Source of the DNA: Pseudonocardia bannensis
Lineage (GTDB): Bacteria > Actinomycetota > Actinomycetes > Mycobacteriales > Pseudonocardiaceae
Length of the DNA stretch: 64,000 nt
Assembly (NCBI RefSeq): GCF_012911875.1
Contig: NZ_JAAXKZ010000013.1
Span: 1-64,000 of the forward strand
Direction: 5' to 3'
Below the pieces are notes generated by a model. That model made no database searches, had not been told where the DNA came from, and worked only from the letters and a program-made list of their open reading frames with translations. Both the position numbers and the translations under genes were made by a program. Positions 49,053 to 58,498 of this stretch are shown piece by piece (position 1 is the first letter of the stretch; each line of letters starts with the position of its first letter).

Positions 49053-50184
49053 ACGTCAGCAGCCGTTCGAAGTTCGACGCGGTGTCCTCGATCCGGAACT
49101 GCCCCTCGGCACGCGCCCGCGCCTGCTTCCCCAGTTTCGCCCGCAGCGCCGGATCGTCCGCGAGCCGGCCGATCCGATCCGCGAACCCGTCGACGTCGCC
49201 GATCCCGACGACGTAGCCCTCGTCGCCATCGGTCACCATGTCCCGCACCGCCCCCACGTCCGCCGTGACGACCGGGATACCGACGGCCATCGCCTCGATC
49301 ACCGACAGCGGCGCGCACTCGTACCGCGACGACAGGCACGCGAGGTCGAGACCGGGCAGCAACGCCGGTACGTCCCGGCGCATCCCGGTGAACAGTACGT
49401 TCGCGCTGATGCCCAGGGTGTCGGCCAGGGCTCGCAGCTCGGCCTCGCGCTCACCGCCGCCGATGCAGACCAGGCGCAGCCGCGGATGGGAGGGGGCCAG
49501 CTTGGCGATCGCGTCGAAGAGCACCTCGTGGGCCTTCACCTTGGCGAGCCGGGCCACGATGCCGACCGCGAACTCGTCGTCATGCAGACCGAGTTCCGCA
49601 CGCGCCGCGCTGCGATCGGCGGCCGAGGGGAGCGGCGGGAGCGGGATCCCGTTCGGGATCACGACCTCCCGGGTTCGGCTCCAGGGGCGCTTTCCGACCC
49701 CCTCCTCGCGGTGGAAGTAGCTGCCCTGGCTGGGCGCGAGCCACACGATGGCATCGGACAGGAACAGCGTCTCGACATCGTGACGCGGCAGGCAGCGGCG
49801 GCCGGAGTAGCCCACCGTGTCCATGCCGTGGGGCGTCACCACGCTCTTGCGCCCGCTCAAACGGGCCGCGATCCGGCCGAGGGTGAGTGGCGCCGGGTGC
49901 AGGTGATGGACGAGCACGACGTCGGTCCCGGTCTCCCGGAAACGGCGCATCAACCGAGGCACCGTCCGCATGTCGTGGCGGCCGCCGCGGCCGAGCACCT
50001 CCACCGGGAACCCGGCCGCCTCGAACTCGGCGCCCATCGCACCGAGCCCCTTGAGGCAGATCACCCGGCACCGCACCACCGCGGGGTCGAGATGGCGGAA
50101 CAGGTTGAGCAGCAGGACCTCGGCACCACCGATGGCGATGTGATCGCAGACCAGGGTGAGACCGATCGGTCGCCGTGGGGTCAT
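49033..50184 (-). CDS. GT4-family glycosyltransferase A
   Basis: 383 aa from the ATG at 50184, 4 nt after the upstream stop (50189-50191). N-terminal Rossmann half 'IAIGGAEVLLLNLFRHLDPA', C-terminal half with 'EFAVGIVARLAKVKAHEVLF' and E-x7-E: 'YECAPLSVIEAMAVGIPVVT'. Retaining, GT-B fold, cytosolic. Adds a sugar to the lipid-linked repeat unit of cluster 2. Last gene of a six-gene operon starting with the flippase at 58239. Confidence 0.93.
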   Translation of the reverse strand: MTPRRPIGLTLVCDHIAIGGAEVLLLNLFRHLDPAVVRCRVICLKGLGAMGAEFEAAGFPVEVLGRGGRHDMRTVPRLMRRFRETGTDVVLVHHLHPAPLTLGRIAARLSGRKSVVTPHGMDTVGYSGRRCLPRHDVETLFLSDAIVWLAPSQGSYFHREEGVGKRPWSRTREVVIPNGIPLPPLPSAADRSAARAELGLHDDEFAVGIVARLAKVKAHEVLFDAIAKLAPSHPRLRLVCIGGGEREAELRALADTLGISANVLFTGMRRDVPALLPGLDLACLSSRYECAPLSVIEAMAVGIPVVTADVGAVRDMVTDGDEGYVVGIGDVDGFADRIGRLADDPALRAKLGKQARARAEGQFRIEDTASNFERLLTSLAPAR

Positions 50185-50188
50185 CGGC

Positions 50189-51406
50189 TCAGACACTCGT
50201 GGGAACCCGGCCGGCCGTCTCGTTGATGGCCAGTTCGGCTCGCTGCAGCGACCGCTCCAGGGTGAACTCGCCCTCCAGCCGTTCCCGGGCGGCGACACCC
50301 ATGGCCCGCGCCCGGGCCCGGTCGCCGAACAGCGTGAGGAGGCGCTCGGCGAGCTCCGTGGGGTCACCCGGTTGCACGAGATACCCGGTGACGCCCTCCT
50401 CGATCATCTCCGGCATACCGCCGACGGCGGTGCAGACCGCGGGCCTGCCGACGGCCATCGCCTCCAGCAGCGCCATGGGGAAGGCCTCGGTGAACGACGT
50501 CAGGACGAAGACGTCCATCAACCTCAGCAGCGCATCGACGTCGCTACGGATGCCCGTGAAGATCACCCGGTCACCCAGCCCGAGCTCGGCGGCCAGGCTC
50601 TTGAGCTCCGCCTCCAGCGCACCGCGGCCGATGACCAGGAAACGCGCTCGGGGCTCACGCTCGAGCACCAGACGCGCGGCGCGAAGGAACGTCGCGTGGT
50701 CCTTCTCCGGACGCAGGACGGCAACGATGCCCGCCACCGGTTCGTCGAGCCCGACGCCCAGCTCTGCCGCGAGGGCCGGATCACGCATCGCCGACCGGTC
50801 GGCCTCGAAGCGGGTCAGGTCGACCCCGTTCTGGATGATGCGAACCTTCTCGCGCGGATAACCGAGTTCATCGACCAGGTAGGGCAGCTGTCCGAAGGCG
50901 ACGCCGTAGTAGGCACTGGTGACGGGCTCCAGCACCCGGTCCGCCAGGCGGCGCAGGCGGCTGCGAGGCGTCACGTCGGCGTTGTTGTGCACCCACAGCA
51001 CGGTGCGCGGCACACCGCTGATCACCGCGGCGATCCGGCCGAGTGCCTCCGCGTTGGCGCCTCGCAGAACGACCATGTCCGGGCGGGTGCGGCGCATGTG
51101 GACGACCAGTTCGGCCAGGGCGAGCGCCATCTCCCGGCGGGTCCGGTTGAGTGCCCGCGCCGGGATGCCCGCTGCCACGACCTCGTCGAAGAGCATTCCC
51201 GCCTGGCCGATGCAGACCAGCGACGGCGCGAAACGAGCCGGGTCCAGACGCGGCATGAGCGTCGCTACGTGGCGCTCGGCGCCGCCGATACCGAGCCGCG
51301 GGACGATGAACAGAACTCGCAACGGCCCGGTGGACCTGACTCGGCGGCGAAGCACCGAGCGATCGTAACCGGCTCGCGGAGGTGATCCCGGGGCGCCCTC
51401 GGACAC
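50189..51406 (-). CDS. GT4-family glycosyltransferase B
   Basis: 405 aa from the GTG at 51406; a frame upstream to 51532 overlaps gene C and is spurious. 'LGIGGAERHVATLMPRLDPA' and 'AVLRPEKDHATFLRAARLVL' with 'FTEAFPMALLEAMAVGRPAV' mark GT-B/GT4. Cytosolic transferase of cluster 2, separated by a few bases from its neighbours A and C. Confidence 0.92.
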   Translation of the reverse strand: MSEGAPGSPPRAGYDRSVLRRRVRSTGPLRVLFIVPRLGIGGAERHVATLMPRLDPARFAPSLVCIGQAGMLFDEVVAAGIPARALNRTRREMALALAELVVHMRRTRPDMVVLRGANAEALGRIAAVISGVPRTVLWVHNNADVTPRSRLRRLADRVLEPVTSAYYGVAFGQLPYLVDELGYPREKVRIIQNGVDLTRFEADRSAMRDPALAAELGVGLDEPVAGIVAVLRPEKDHATFLRAARLVLEREPRARFLVIGRGALEAELKSLAAELGLGDRVIFTGIRSDVDALLRLMDVFVLTSFTEAFPMALLEAMAVGRPAVCTAVGGMPEMIEEGVTGYLVQPGDPTELAERLLTLFGDRARARAMGVAARERLEGEFTLERSLQRAELAINETAGRVPTSV

Positions 51407-51419
51407 TCTGGGCAGGCGG

Positions 51420-52589
51420 TCAAGACCTCGTACGGAGGTCGCCGTCACTCTGCGGTGCCGCGGGGACGAGCTCCCGATACAGCGCGTCGAACCGCCGCCA
51501 GATGACGTCGACGTCGAAAGTGGAGCGGGCACGGTCCAGTGCGGCCTGCCCCAGCCGGGTGCGCAGGTCAGCGTCGTCGATCACACTGTTCAACGCCGCG
51601 GCCAGCGCGTCGACGTCGTCGGGTGCGACCAGCACACCGCTGGCGCCGTCCTCCACGAGGTCCGGGATGCCGCCCACGTCGGTGGCCACGACGCACAGGC
51701 CGCGGCCCATCGCCTCCAGGATCGACATGGGCTGGCCCTCGTTGCGTGAGGGCAGGGTCAGCACCTGCGCGGTGCCGAGCAGGTCTGCCACCTCGTCGGG
51801 CGACAGCCACGACCGAACGTCGACGGTGTCGGCGAGGCCCAGCCGGGACACGGTGTCCCGGGCCCGCTCGACCTCCCCGTTGCCCGCCAATGTCAGCCGG
51901 GCCGGCACGCCGGAGCTGTTCGCGACCACCTTGGACCAGGCTTCCAAGAGGACGAACGTCCCCTTCGGATCGCCCATCGTGCCGAGGAAGACCACATGCA
52001 CCGGGTCAGCGGCGTCCGGCTGCCGGCCCGCACCGACGATCTGGACCGGATTGGGAATGGCGACGATCCGGGCGTCCGGCGCGATCTCGCGCAAGCGCTG
52101 CGCCCACCTGCCTCCGAGCGCCACCACGACGCTGGCCCGGCTCAGCGTCCAGCGGATGGACCACCTGACCGACCGGGGCATGCGGTCGTAGAACAACCGG
52201 AACTCGCCGGCGTGAACGTGCAACACGATCGGTACCCGCCGCAACCGTGCGAGCCAGAGCAGCGCCGCCTTGCGGAAGTAACTGCCGTCCTTGGCCATGT
52301 GCAGGTGCACGACGTCCGGTCGGCGGACGAGCAGTGTGCCGGTGAACGCGGCCACTGCCCTGGCGAACACCAGGGTTCGGGCCGCGACCGATCCGCGGCG
52401 GTGGGTGCTGATGAACTGCACGTTCCAGAGGTTCCACAGCGGCGTTCGCGCCACGGTCTCGACGAAGCTCGTGATCCCCCCGCGGTTCTGCAGGCTCGTG
52501 GACACCCACAATGCCCGCAACGGCCGGACCCCGTGTGACCCGTCGGCCTCCTCGGGACGGGCCGACCCGTCACCTACCGCGCCAGTCAC
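51420..52589 (-). CDS. GT4-family glycosyltransferase C
   Basis: 389 aa from the GTG at 52589, 1 nt from the Wzy stop. 'TSLQNRGGITSFVETVARTP', 'VVFLGTMGDPKGTFVLLEAW', 'SRNEGQPMSILEAMGRGLCV'. The N-terminal half lacks a signal and the first 25 residues are acidic and disordered. Third cytosolic glycosyltransferase of cluster 2. Confidence 0.92.
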   Translation of the reverse strand: MTGAVGDGSARPEEADGSHGVRPLRALWVSTSLQNRGGITSFVETVARTPLWNLWNVQFISTHRRGSVAARTLVFARAVAAFTGTLLVRRPDVVHLHMAKDGSYFRKAALLWLARLRRVPIVLHVHAGEFRLFYDRMPRSVRWSIRWTLSRASVVVALGGRWAQRLREIAPDARIVAIPNPVQIVGAGRQPDAADPVHVVFLGTMGDPKGTFVLLEAWSKVVANSSGVPARLTLAGNGEVERARDTVSRLGLADTVDVRSWLSPDEVADLLGTAQVLTLPSRNEGQPMSILEAMGRGLCVVATDVGGIPDLVEDGASGVLVAPDDVDALAAALNSVIDDADLRTRLGQAALDRARSTFDVDVIWRRFDALYRELVPAAPQSDGDLRTRS

Positions 52590-52590
52590 G

Positions 52591-54183
52591 TCACCGAAGG
52601 TACAGGAGATCGTCGTCGGACTGCTGTTCGGGGACCATCGGGAGGCGCTCGGTGAGCACCAGGCGTTGCGCTGCGCCGACGACGATCCCGACGAGCAGCA
52701 TGAGCAGCATCGCGATGAACTCGAAGAAGCGCAGGTCGGCGGTGAACCCGGTGAGGACCCACACCCCGAACAGGATCGACACGATCACGGCCAGCTCGCG
52801 TCCGGCGACGCCCTCGTCCGGCAGCGTCCGCGCCGCCTGCCACAGCCCGCGCACCAGCAGAGCGTTGACGGTCAGCCAGAGCGCAAGACCGATCACACCG
52901 AGCTCGGCGAAGATCCCCAGCTCGGTGAAGTGAGAGACGATGCCGTAGCCACGGATCCAGTCGACGTCCTGCGACCACTGCTGGTGGTGATACGTGTTGA
53001 CCTGCGAGAACCGTCCGATCCCCCACCCCAGGACGGGGCGTTCCCCGATGGCCCAGAACGCGGTGGCGATCATGTTCAGGCGGTCTTCGACCTCATAACC
53101 CGAGCCGACACCGCCCGATGAGCGGTCCTCGCTGGTGAACGTCGCCCAGTTCGCGGCGACACCGAGCACCATCGCCGTGATGATCCCGATGTAGATCGGC
53201 CGGCTACGGCGGAGGAACACCGCGGCCAGGACGACGAAGAGCGCGAAGCCGAGCCAGACCACACGCGTGTAGGTCAGATAGATCGCCCCGAGCGAGGACA
53301 GCACGAGCCCGCCGAGCAGGACCCGTTGCCATCGCCGAGTGTCCGGCTGATAGGCCAGGTGGACGGCGAGTGCGAACCCGATGACGAGCATCAACCCGTT
53401 GACGACCGGCTGGCTGAACACACCCACCGCACGGTGCGCCCAGCTGGCGTCCTCGGGGAACTCGAGGATGTAGCGCGGCCAGACCAGCGCCGGCGCGGCG
53501 AACTGCGCGATGCTCACCCACGTCGAGTACGCGTAGCAGCCCATGACCACCCACAGCAGCGACCGCACGGCGGACTGGCGGTCGAAGACGAACCGGCCGA
53601 CGACGTAGCAGACGAACGGCATGACGATGCCGGTCAGGATGAAGTGGTAGATCGAGGACCGCTCGCCGATGGTCAGGGATCCGTCGGTGGAGTACTGGTG
53701 AGGCGCGATCGCAGATCCGATGTTCCACACGATGTACATGGCCATCGCGCACTCGATAGCCCCGAGCTGCGGCGCCTGGTTCACCCGCCGGGTGACCGCG
53801 ATGGCGCCTGCCGCGAGCACCAGGGCCATTGCGAAGAACGCCGGCTCCGCCGGCAGGGCAGGGTTCTTCAGCGCTTGGCGCAGGAACGTGGCGATGAGCA
53901 ACAGAGCGATAGCCAGGACCGGACGGTTCAGGGCGTAGAACACCACCGCGGCGCCGAACCCGAGGGCCGCGATCCCGATACCCGGACCGAGCGCACCCGG
54001 CAAGGCGCCCGCGGCGCCGACGGCGACGAGCGCCGCGAGCAGCATCACCCCCGCTTCCCGGAGCCGGGTCGGCTCCGACCGGGGACGGCCCCGCGCCGGC
54101 ATCCAGGAGTCCGGGCCCCCGGTCAGCGGCGGCGATCCCCCTGGAGGGGACCCCGGCAACCGGGTGGTCGGGGCATCAAGCAC
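52591..54183 (-). CDS. Wzy-like polymerase / O-antigen ligase family (cluster 2)
   Basis: 530 aa from the GTG at 54183, overlapping the Wzz/BY-kinase-like stop by 8 nt; ATG at 54102 is an alternative. About 11 helices and a large periplasmic loop with 'RPVLGWGIGRFSQVNTYHHQ' followed by 'FTELGIFAELGVIGLALW', the typical Wzy_C pattern. Polymerises repeat units in the second pathway. Confidence 0.85.
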   Translation of the reverse strand: MLDAPTTRLPGSPPGGSPPLTGGPDSWMPARGRPRSEPTRLREAGVMLLAALVAVGAAGALPGALGPGIGIAALGFGAAVVFYALNRPVLAIALLLIATFLRQALKNPALPAEPAFFAMALVLAAGAIAVTRRVNQAPQLGAIECAMAMYIVWNIGSAIAPHQYSTDGSLTIGERSSIYHFILTGIVMPFVCYVVGRFVFDRQSAVRSLLWVVMGCYAYSTWVSIAQFAAPALVWPRYILEFPEDASWAHRAVGVFSQPVVNGLMLVIGFALAVHLAYQPDTRRWQRVLLGGLVLSSLGAIYLTYTRVVWLGFALFVVLAAVFLRRSRPIYIGIITAMVLGVAANWATFTSEDRSSGGVGSGYEVEDRLNMIATAFWAIGERPVLGWGIGRFSQVNTYHHQQWSQDVDWIRGYGIVSHFTELGIFAELGVIGLALWLTVNALLVRGLWQAARTLPDEGVAGRELAVIVSILFGVWVLTGFTADLRFFEFIAMLLMLLVGIVVGAAQRLVLTERLPMVPEQQSDDDLLYLR

Positions 54184-55648
54184 GAACGTCCATCTCGTCG
54201 TACACGCCGTTGGAGCTGGAGTTGCCCGGCGCACCGGCCGGGAGTGCCGAGGCGGCTCTGCGCGCGGCGGACGACTCGGTGCGCTCGGCTCCCACCTGTC
54301 CGATCACCGCGCCGAGGATCTGGGCATGGACCCGATCAAGGCGCTCGCGAGCCTCGACGGCGTCGCTCGCCCGGGTCGTCCCCTCGGCGACGACCAAGAT
54401 GGTCCGATCCGCCGACGCACAGATCACCTGCGCCTCCGCCGCGTCGACGATCGCCGGGGCGTCGATCACGATGAGGTCGGCCAGGTGACTGGCCTGCTGG
54501 ATCGCGTCGTGGAACCGCTCCGGTCCGAACAACGCGTAGGGGTCGTCGCGCGAGCTGCCTGCGGGAAGCACGAGCATCCGTCCGAGCCCGCTGGGCAGGA
54601 CGAACGGCTGCAACCGGACGCCCGGGCCGCCCGCGAGGAAGTCCCCGAGGCCCGGTCGGCCGGTGTGGGCACCACGCGAGCGGGCGGACTCGAGATCCGC
54701 CCGGATGAGCAGCGTGCGCTCACCCTGCTGCGCCCGGTAGAAGGCCAGGCTCTCGGCGACCTCGGCGGACAGCTCGGCCGATCGGACCGAGGTGACGGCC
54801 AGGATGGCCGGCCGGCTCATGTCGCTCAGGCTGACGACGTTGGCCAGGCTCTTGAGCTGCTGCTCACGCTGCTCCTCCCCGCCACCGCGCTTGATCCTGG
54901 CGAGGGTGTCGAGGCCCAACCGCTCGCGGACCTGCTGCGGGCTGACCAGGCGGTCTTCCGCGCTGGCCAGCACGAGTGCGGCGACGACACCGAGGATGAA
55001 CCCGCCGACGAGCCCGAGGACCGCGTTCTGGACGACGTTCGACGACTTGCTCGTCACGCCCGCGTTGAGCGACAGCTCCTTGAGCTGGTTGTTGAAGGTG
55101 TCGGTCTGGATCTGCTGGATCCGAGACTGGATGTTGCCGATCTCGTTGCTGAGCAGGCTGCTCTGCTGGCCGTTGGCGGGCACCTCTGCCAACCGGGCCC
55201 GGGCCGTGTCCAGCTCCGCCCGCAGATCCGCGATCTGTTGTTCGGTCTGCTGCGCGACGCCTCTGTTGATCTCTTCGCGGAACGCCGTCGCCAGGGCGCG
55301 TGCGGCCTCGGTGGCCTGCTCGACCTCCGAGGCCGTGGCCTCGATGTACATGATCGGGCTGGTCGCCGAGTTCCGGGCCTCGAACGAGACGGTGCTCGGC
55401 AGGCCGGTGCGCTCACGCAGCGTGTCCTGGGCGAAGTCCTGGTTGAAGTACTCGACATACCCCCGGGCCAGCGAGGCGTCCTGCTCCGGCGTGCGATCGG
55501 AGGTGACCGACAGCGCGGCGCGACCGGTGTAGGAGGTGCCGGCAATCAGGGAGAACGCGACCGCACCGGCCATGGCGACAACCATGATCGCGATGACCAG
55601 CCACTGTCGGCGTCGCACGCGATCCAGTTGGGCCTGCAGTGGACTCAC
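54176..55648 (-). CDS. Wzz/BY-kinase-like protein with degenerate P-loop
   Basis: 490 aa from the GTG at 55648, with AGGAGG nine bases before. N-terminal Wzz domain with helices at about 17-38 and 205-230 and a coiled-coil ('QQTEQQIADLRAELDTARAR'). The C-terminal ~260 residues have the BY-kinase fold, but the Walker A place reads 'AVTSVRSAELSAEVAESLAF' without GxxGxGKS/T, while Walker-B-like 'LIVIDAPAIVDAAEAQVI' remains. No tyrosine cluster is seen at the C-terminus. It is thus probably a structural co-polymerase, not a kinase (inference). Confidence 0.82.
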   Translation of the reverse strand: MSPLQAQLDRVRRRQWLVIAIMVVAMAGAVAFSLIAGTSYTGRAALSVTSDRTPEQDASLARGYVEYFNQDFAQDTLRERTGLPSTVSFEARNSATSPIMYIEATASEVEQATEAARALATAFREEINRGVAQQTEQQIADLRAELDTARARLAEVPANGQQSSLLSNEIGNIQSRIQQIQTDTFNNQLKELSLNAGVTSKSSNVVQNAVLGLVGGFILGVVAALVLASAEDRLVSPQQVRERLGLDTLARIKRGGGEEQREQQLKSLANVVSLSDMSRPAILAVTSVRSAELSAEVAESLAFYRAQQGERTLLIRADLESARSRGAHTGRPGLGDFLAGGPGVRLQPFVLPSGLGRMLVLPAGSSRDDPYALFGPERFHDAIQQASHLADLIVIDAPAIVDAAEAQVICASADRTILVVAEGTTRASDAVEARERLDRVHAQILGAVIGQVGAERTESSAARRAASALPAGAPGNSSSNGVYDEMDVRA

Positions 55649-55815
55649 GCCCTCACCCCTCCTACTCCGTCCGCGCGTCAGGCGACCGGGTGCCGGTCTC
55701 GTGTGTGCGGAACCGGCGCCCAGCATACGGGCCACCGTCCGGGGGTCGTCGCTCGACCGGGCGTCGTCCGAAAGGCCGGAAACGCGTGATCATTGCATCC
55801 GCACGGCTCTCCCGG

Positions 55816-58239
55816 CTAGTCCGGGTGGGGCCGCGACCCACCGTCGCCCGCCTCCCGGTCGGCGTGCTCCGTTCCGTTGTCACGCGGCGCCGGGCCCGCC
55901 GGGTCGGACCCGGTCGGTGGGGCCACGGCGCGCGGCCGGGGCGAGGGACGAGGTCCGCCCGGGGCGGACGGCCGTTCGCTGCCCGGCGCCGCTGCGTTCG
56001 ATGCCGGGGCCTGCGACATGCCGTTGCCCGGCGGGACCGCGTTCGGTCCCGGCGCCGCGGGCCCACCGTTCCCCTGCGGGATCCCGTTCACCCGCGGCAC
56101 CGGCGGCTCCACCGACCCGGCGGAGCCGCGCGGACGACCGCTCGACGGGACCGCGATCAGTTCCTGGGTCGCGTCGTCGCCCGCCGAGGTCTCGCCGGGT
56201 GCCGGCGAGACCTGCCCGGCCCGGCCGGTGTCCGGAGGGGCCCCGTTCGACGGCGGCGCGACCGGCGGCACCGGGCCGCCGTGGTTCGGAGGCCTCCCGC
56301 CGGGCGCGGGCGCCATCGGCCCGGGCCGGCCGACCCCCGGCAGAGCACCGTTCGGTCCCGGTCCACCGGGCCCGGCGTTCGGCGGCCATCCGCGCGCACC
56401 CGGCGCACCGGGCCCCATGACGCCGGGCCGCGGTGGCACACGGTGTGCACCCGGTCCGCCGGGACCCGTGGGCCGGCCGTACTGCGGGCCTCCGCCGGGC
56501 CAACCACCCGGGCCGGGCCGAACCCCGGGCGGAGGGGTCCGCGGGAAGGGCGAGGGGCGCCAGGCCGGCCCCCGGTACAGCCTGGTCGTCATCTCCCCCG
56601 CGTCCGACACCGACAGGCCCATGGCGACCGCCGGGAGGATCATGGTCTCGGCGTCGCCCAGGTCGTAGCCGTCCTCGTCGGCGTCCGCCTCCGGCTCGCC
56701 CTGGCGCCGCCGGCTCAGCTTCGACCGGATCCCGCCGATGACAGCGGCGAACATCTCGCGGTCCAGCACCCGCAGGACGGCGAGATAGACGAGGCCGAAG
56801 CCGATGGTCTCCACGATGAGCAGCAGCAGACCGATGACGAAGAACCGCTCGTCGGACGCGCTCACCCAGAGCTCGAGCGGGCCGATCACGAAGAGCGCGA
56901 CCAGCGCTCCCACGACCGGCGGCAGCAGCGGGCGGACGACCTCGCCGATCCCGAAGTCGACGACCCGGCGGGCCAGCACCAGGGTGAGGACACCGAGCGC
57001 GATCTCCGTGGCCGAGATCGCCAGGCCGACACCGACGAGTCCGAACGGCAGCAGCGCGACGAGCAGGCCGAGCCCGAGCACCAGGTTCACGGCGGAGGTC
57101 CAGTTGAGCAGCTGAGTCCTTCCGCTGCCCTTGATCGCCTCGCTCGCGACGGACTGCAGCGCGACGCCCAGACCGAAGCCGGCCATCGCGACGAAGAACA
57201 GCCCGGCCTCCCGCCACTTCTCGCCCAGCAGCACGACGATCGCCGGCTCACCGAGCGCGATGATCAGCCCGGCCACCGGTGCGGCGCCGAACCAGATCCA
57301 CCGCAGGGCGCGCAGGAACGCGCTCTTGAGCCGCTCGGGGTCCCCGTTGAGCCGGGAGAACGCCGGGAAGATCACATAGGAGCCGACCTCGATGACCGCG
57401 GTTCCGGGAAGCATCGCGAGACGCCGCCCGTAGCGGTAGCTGCCGAGCGAGGCCTCACCGAGACCGCGGCCCAGCAGCGCCGTCTGTCCGCTCTCCCGGG
57501 CCTGCTCCACGACGCGGTCGATCAGCAGGGGGAACGAGAAGCGCGCCATCTCCCGCCAGAGCCGGTAGGAGAACCTGCCGCGGCCCGGCCGCCAGCCGGC
57601 GAAGACCCACACGCCGACCAGCCAGACGCCGAGGGAGACGTAGTTGCCGACCACGAGCGACCAGACGCCGAACCCCGAGGCCGCCATCGTCACGGAGACC
57701 ACGGCGAAGGCCAGGGAACGCCCGGGGTCGACGAAGAGCCGCTTCTTGAAGTTGAAGTTCCGCTGCAGCAGGCCCTCGGGCACGTTGATCAGCGCGTACA
57801 TCAGCAGCATGCCGGAGGTGATCGCCGCGATGTCGGCCGCATCGTCGTTGCCGAAGACCTTGCCGACGATCGGCGCGGCGGCCAGCGCCGCCAGGCTCAT
57901 CACCACGCCACCGGCGAAGGTGACCCAGAAGACGGTGTCGGCCGCGTTCTCGATGTCGGTCTCGCGCTGCACCAGTGCCAGCCGCAGGCCACCCTCGGCG
58001 AACATGACCATGAAACCGGTCAGCACCGTTCCCGCGGCATAGAGTCCGACCTCGGCGGGATCGAGGAACCGGGCCTGCAGAAGGGTGCCGACCAGCGACA
58101 CGACCTGGACGAAGACCAGGGCGAAGGCCGAGATCTTGGCCCCGCGACGCATGGTCTTGCCGAGGGCACTCGGCGCGGCCGCCTTCGCCGCCTCCTCCTC
58201 GAGCCCCTCGTCGTCCCCGTTGCGGTGGCGACCCGACAT
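55816..58239 (-). CDS. Wzx-type flippase with a long Pro/Gly-rich C-terminal tail
   Basis: 807 aa. Residues of about 30-500 form a 14-helix MOP-superfamily polysaccharide transporter ('QARFLDPAEVGLYAAGTVLT', 'NVPEGLLQRNFNFKKRLFVD'). The last ~270 residues are a Gly/Pro/Asn-rich, low-complexity chain that is not part of the known fold and is predicted disordered. It starts the minus-strand operon of cluster 2 and flips the repeat unit. The tail could tether other machinery. Confidence 0.88.
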   Translation of the reverse strand: MSGRHRNGDDEGLEEEAAKAAAPSALGKTMRRGAKISAFALVFVQVVSLVGTLLQARFLDPAEVGLYAAGTVLTGFMVMFAEGGLRLALVQRETDIENAADTVFWVTFAGGVVMSLAALAAAPIVGKVFGNDDAADIAAITSGMLLMYALINVPEGLLQRNFNFKKRLFVDPGRSLAFAVVSVTMAASGFGVWSLVVGNYVSLGVWLVGVWVFAGWRPGRGRFSYRLWREMARFSFPLLIDRVVEQARESGQTALLGRGLGEASLGSYRYGRRLAMLPGTAVIEVGSYVIFPAFSRLNGDPERLKSAFLRALRWIWFGAAPVAGLIIALGEPAIVVLLGEKWREAGLFFVAMAGFGLGVALQSVASEAIKGSGRTQLLNWTSAVNLVLGLGLLVALLPFGLVGVGLAISATEIALGVLTLVLARRVVDFGIGEVVRPLLPPVVGALVALFVIGPLELWVSASDERFFVIGLLLLIVETIGFGLVYLAVLRVLDREMFAAVIGGIRSKLSRRRQGEPEADADEDGYDLGDAETMILPAVAMGLSVSDAGEMTTRLYRGPAWRPSPFPRTPPPGVRPGPGGWPGGGPQYGRPTGPGGPGAHRVPPRPGVMGPGAPGARGWPPNAGPGGPGPNGALPGVGRPGPMAPAPGGRPPNHGGPVPPVAPPSNGAPPDTGRAGQVSPAPGETSAGDDATQELIAVPSSGRPRGSAGSVEPPVPRVNGIPQGNGGPAAPGPNAVPPGNGMSQAPASNAAAPGSERPSAPGGPRPSPRPRAVAPPTGSDPAGPAPRDNGTEHADREAGDGGSRPHPD

Positions 58240-58498
58240 CGGTCAGAGGTCCGAGCAGCCGGCCCGGCGACATAGCCGGGTCGAACGGCCCAGGGTGGAC
58301 GGCCTCATCCGCTGTGCCCCCCTCGGTCCGGCGGTCCAGAAGCGGCACCGACAGTATCCGAACGACATTGCGATCGCGTGGGCCCTTCCCGAGGTAGCCC
58401 CCGAGCGTGGCTCATGGTAATCGAAGTGTAGCTTTGCGCTCTGTCTGCTGCCTGCTCCTGCGGGCGGAAGCCACGATCGGCATCCCGATGGGAGTTCT
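58240..58498. promoter_or_regulatory. Divergent promoter region of cluster 2
   Basis: 259 nt between the flippase (minus) and glycosyltransferase D (plus) starts, with a lower-GC patch near 58420-58445. Probable promoters of both cluster 2 operons. Confidence 0.5.
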
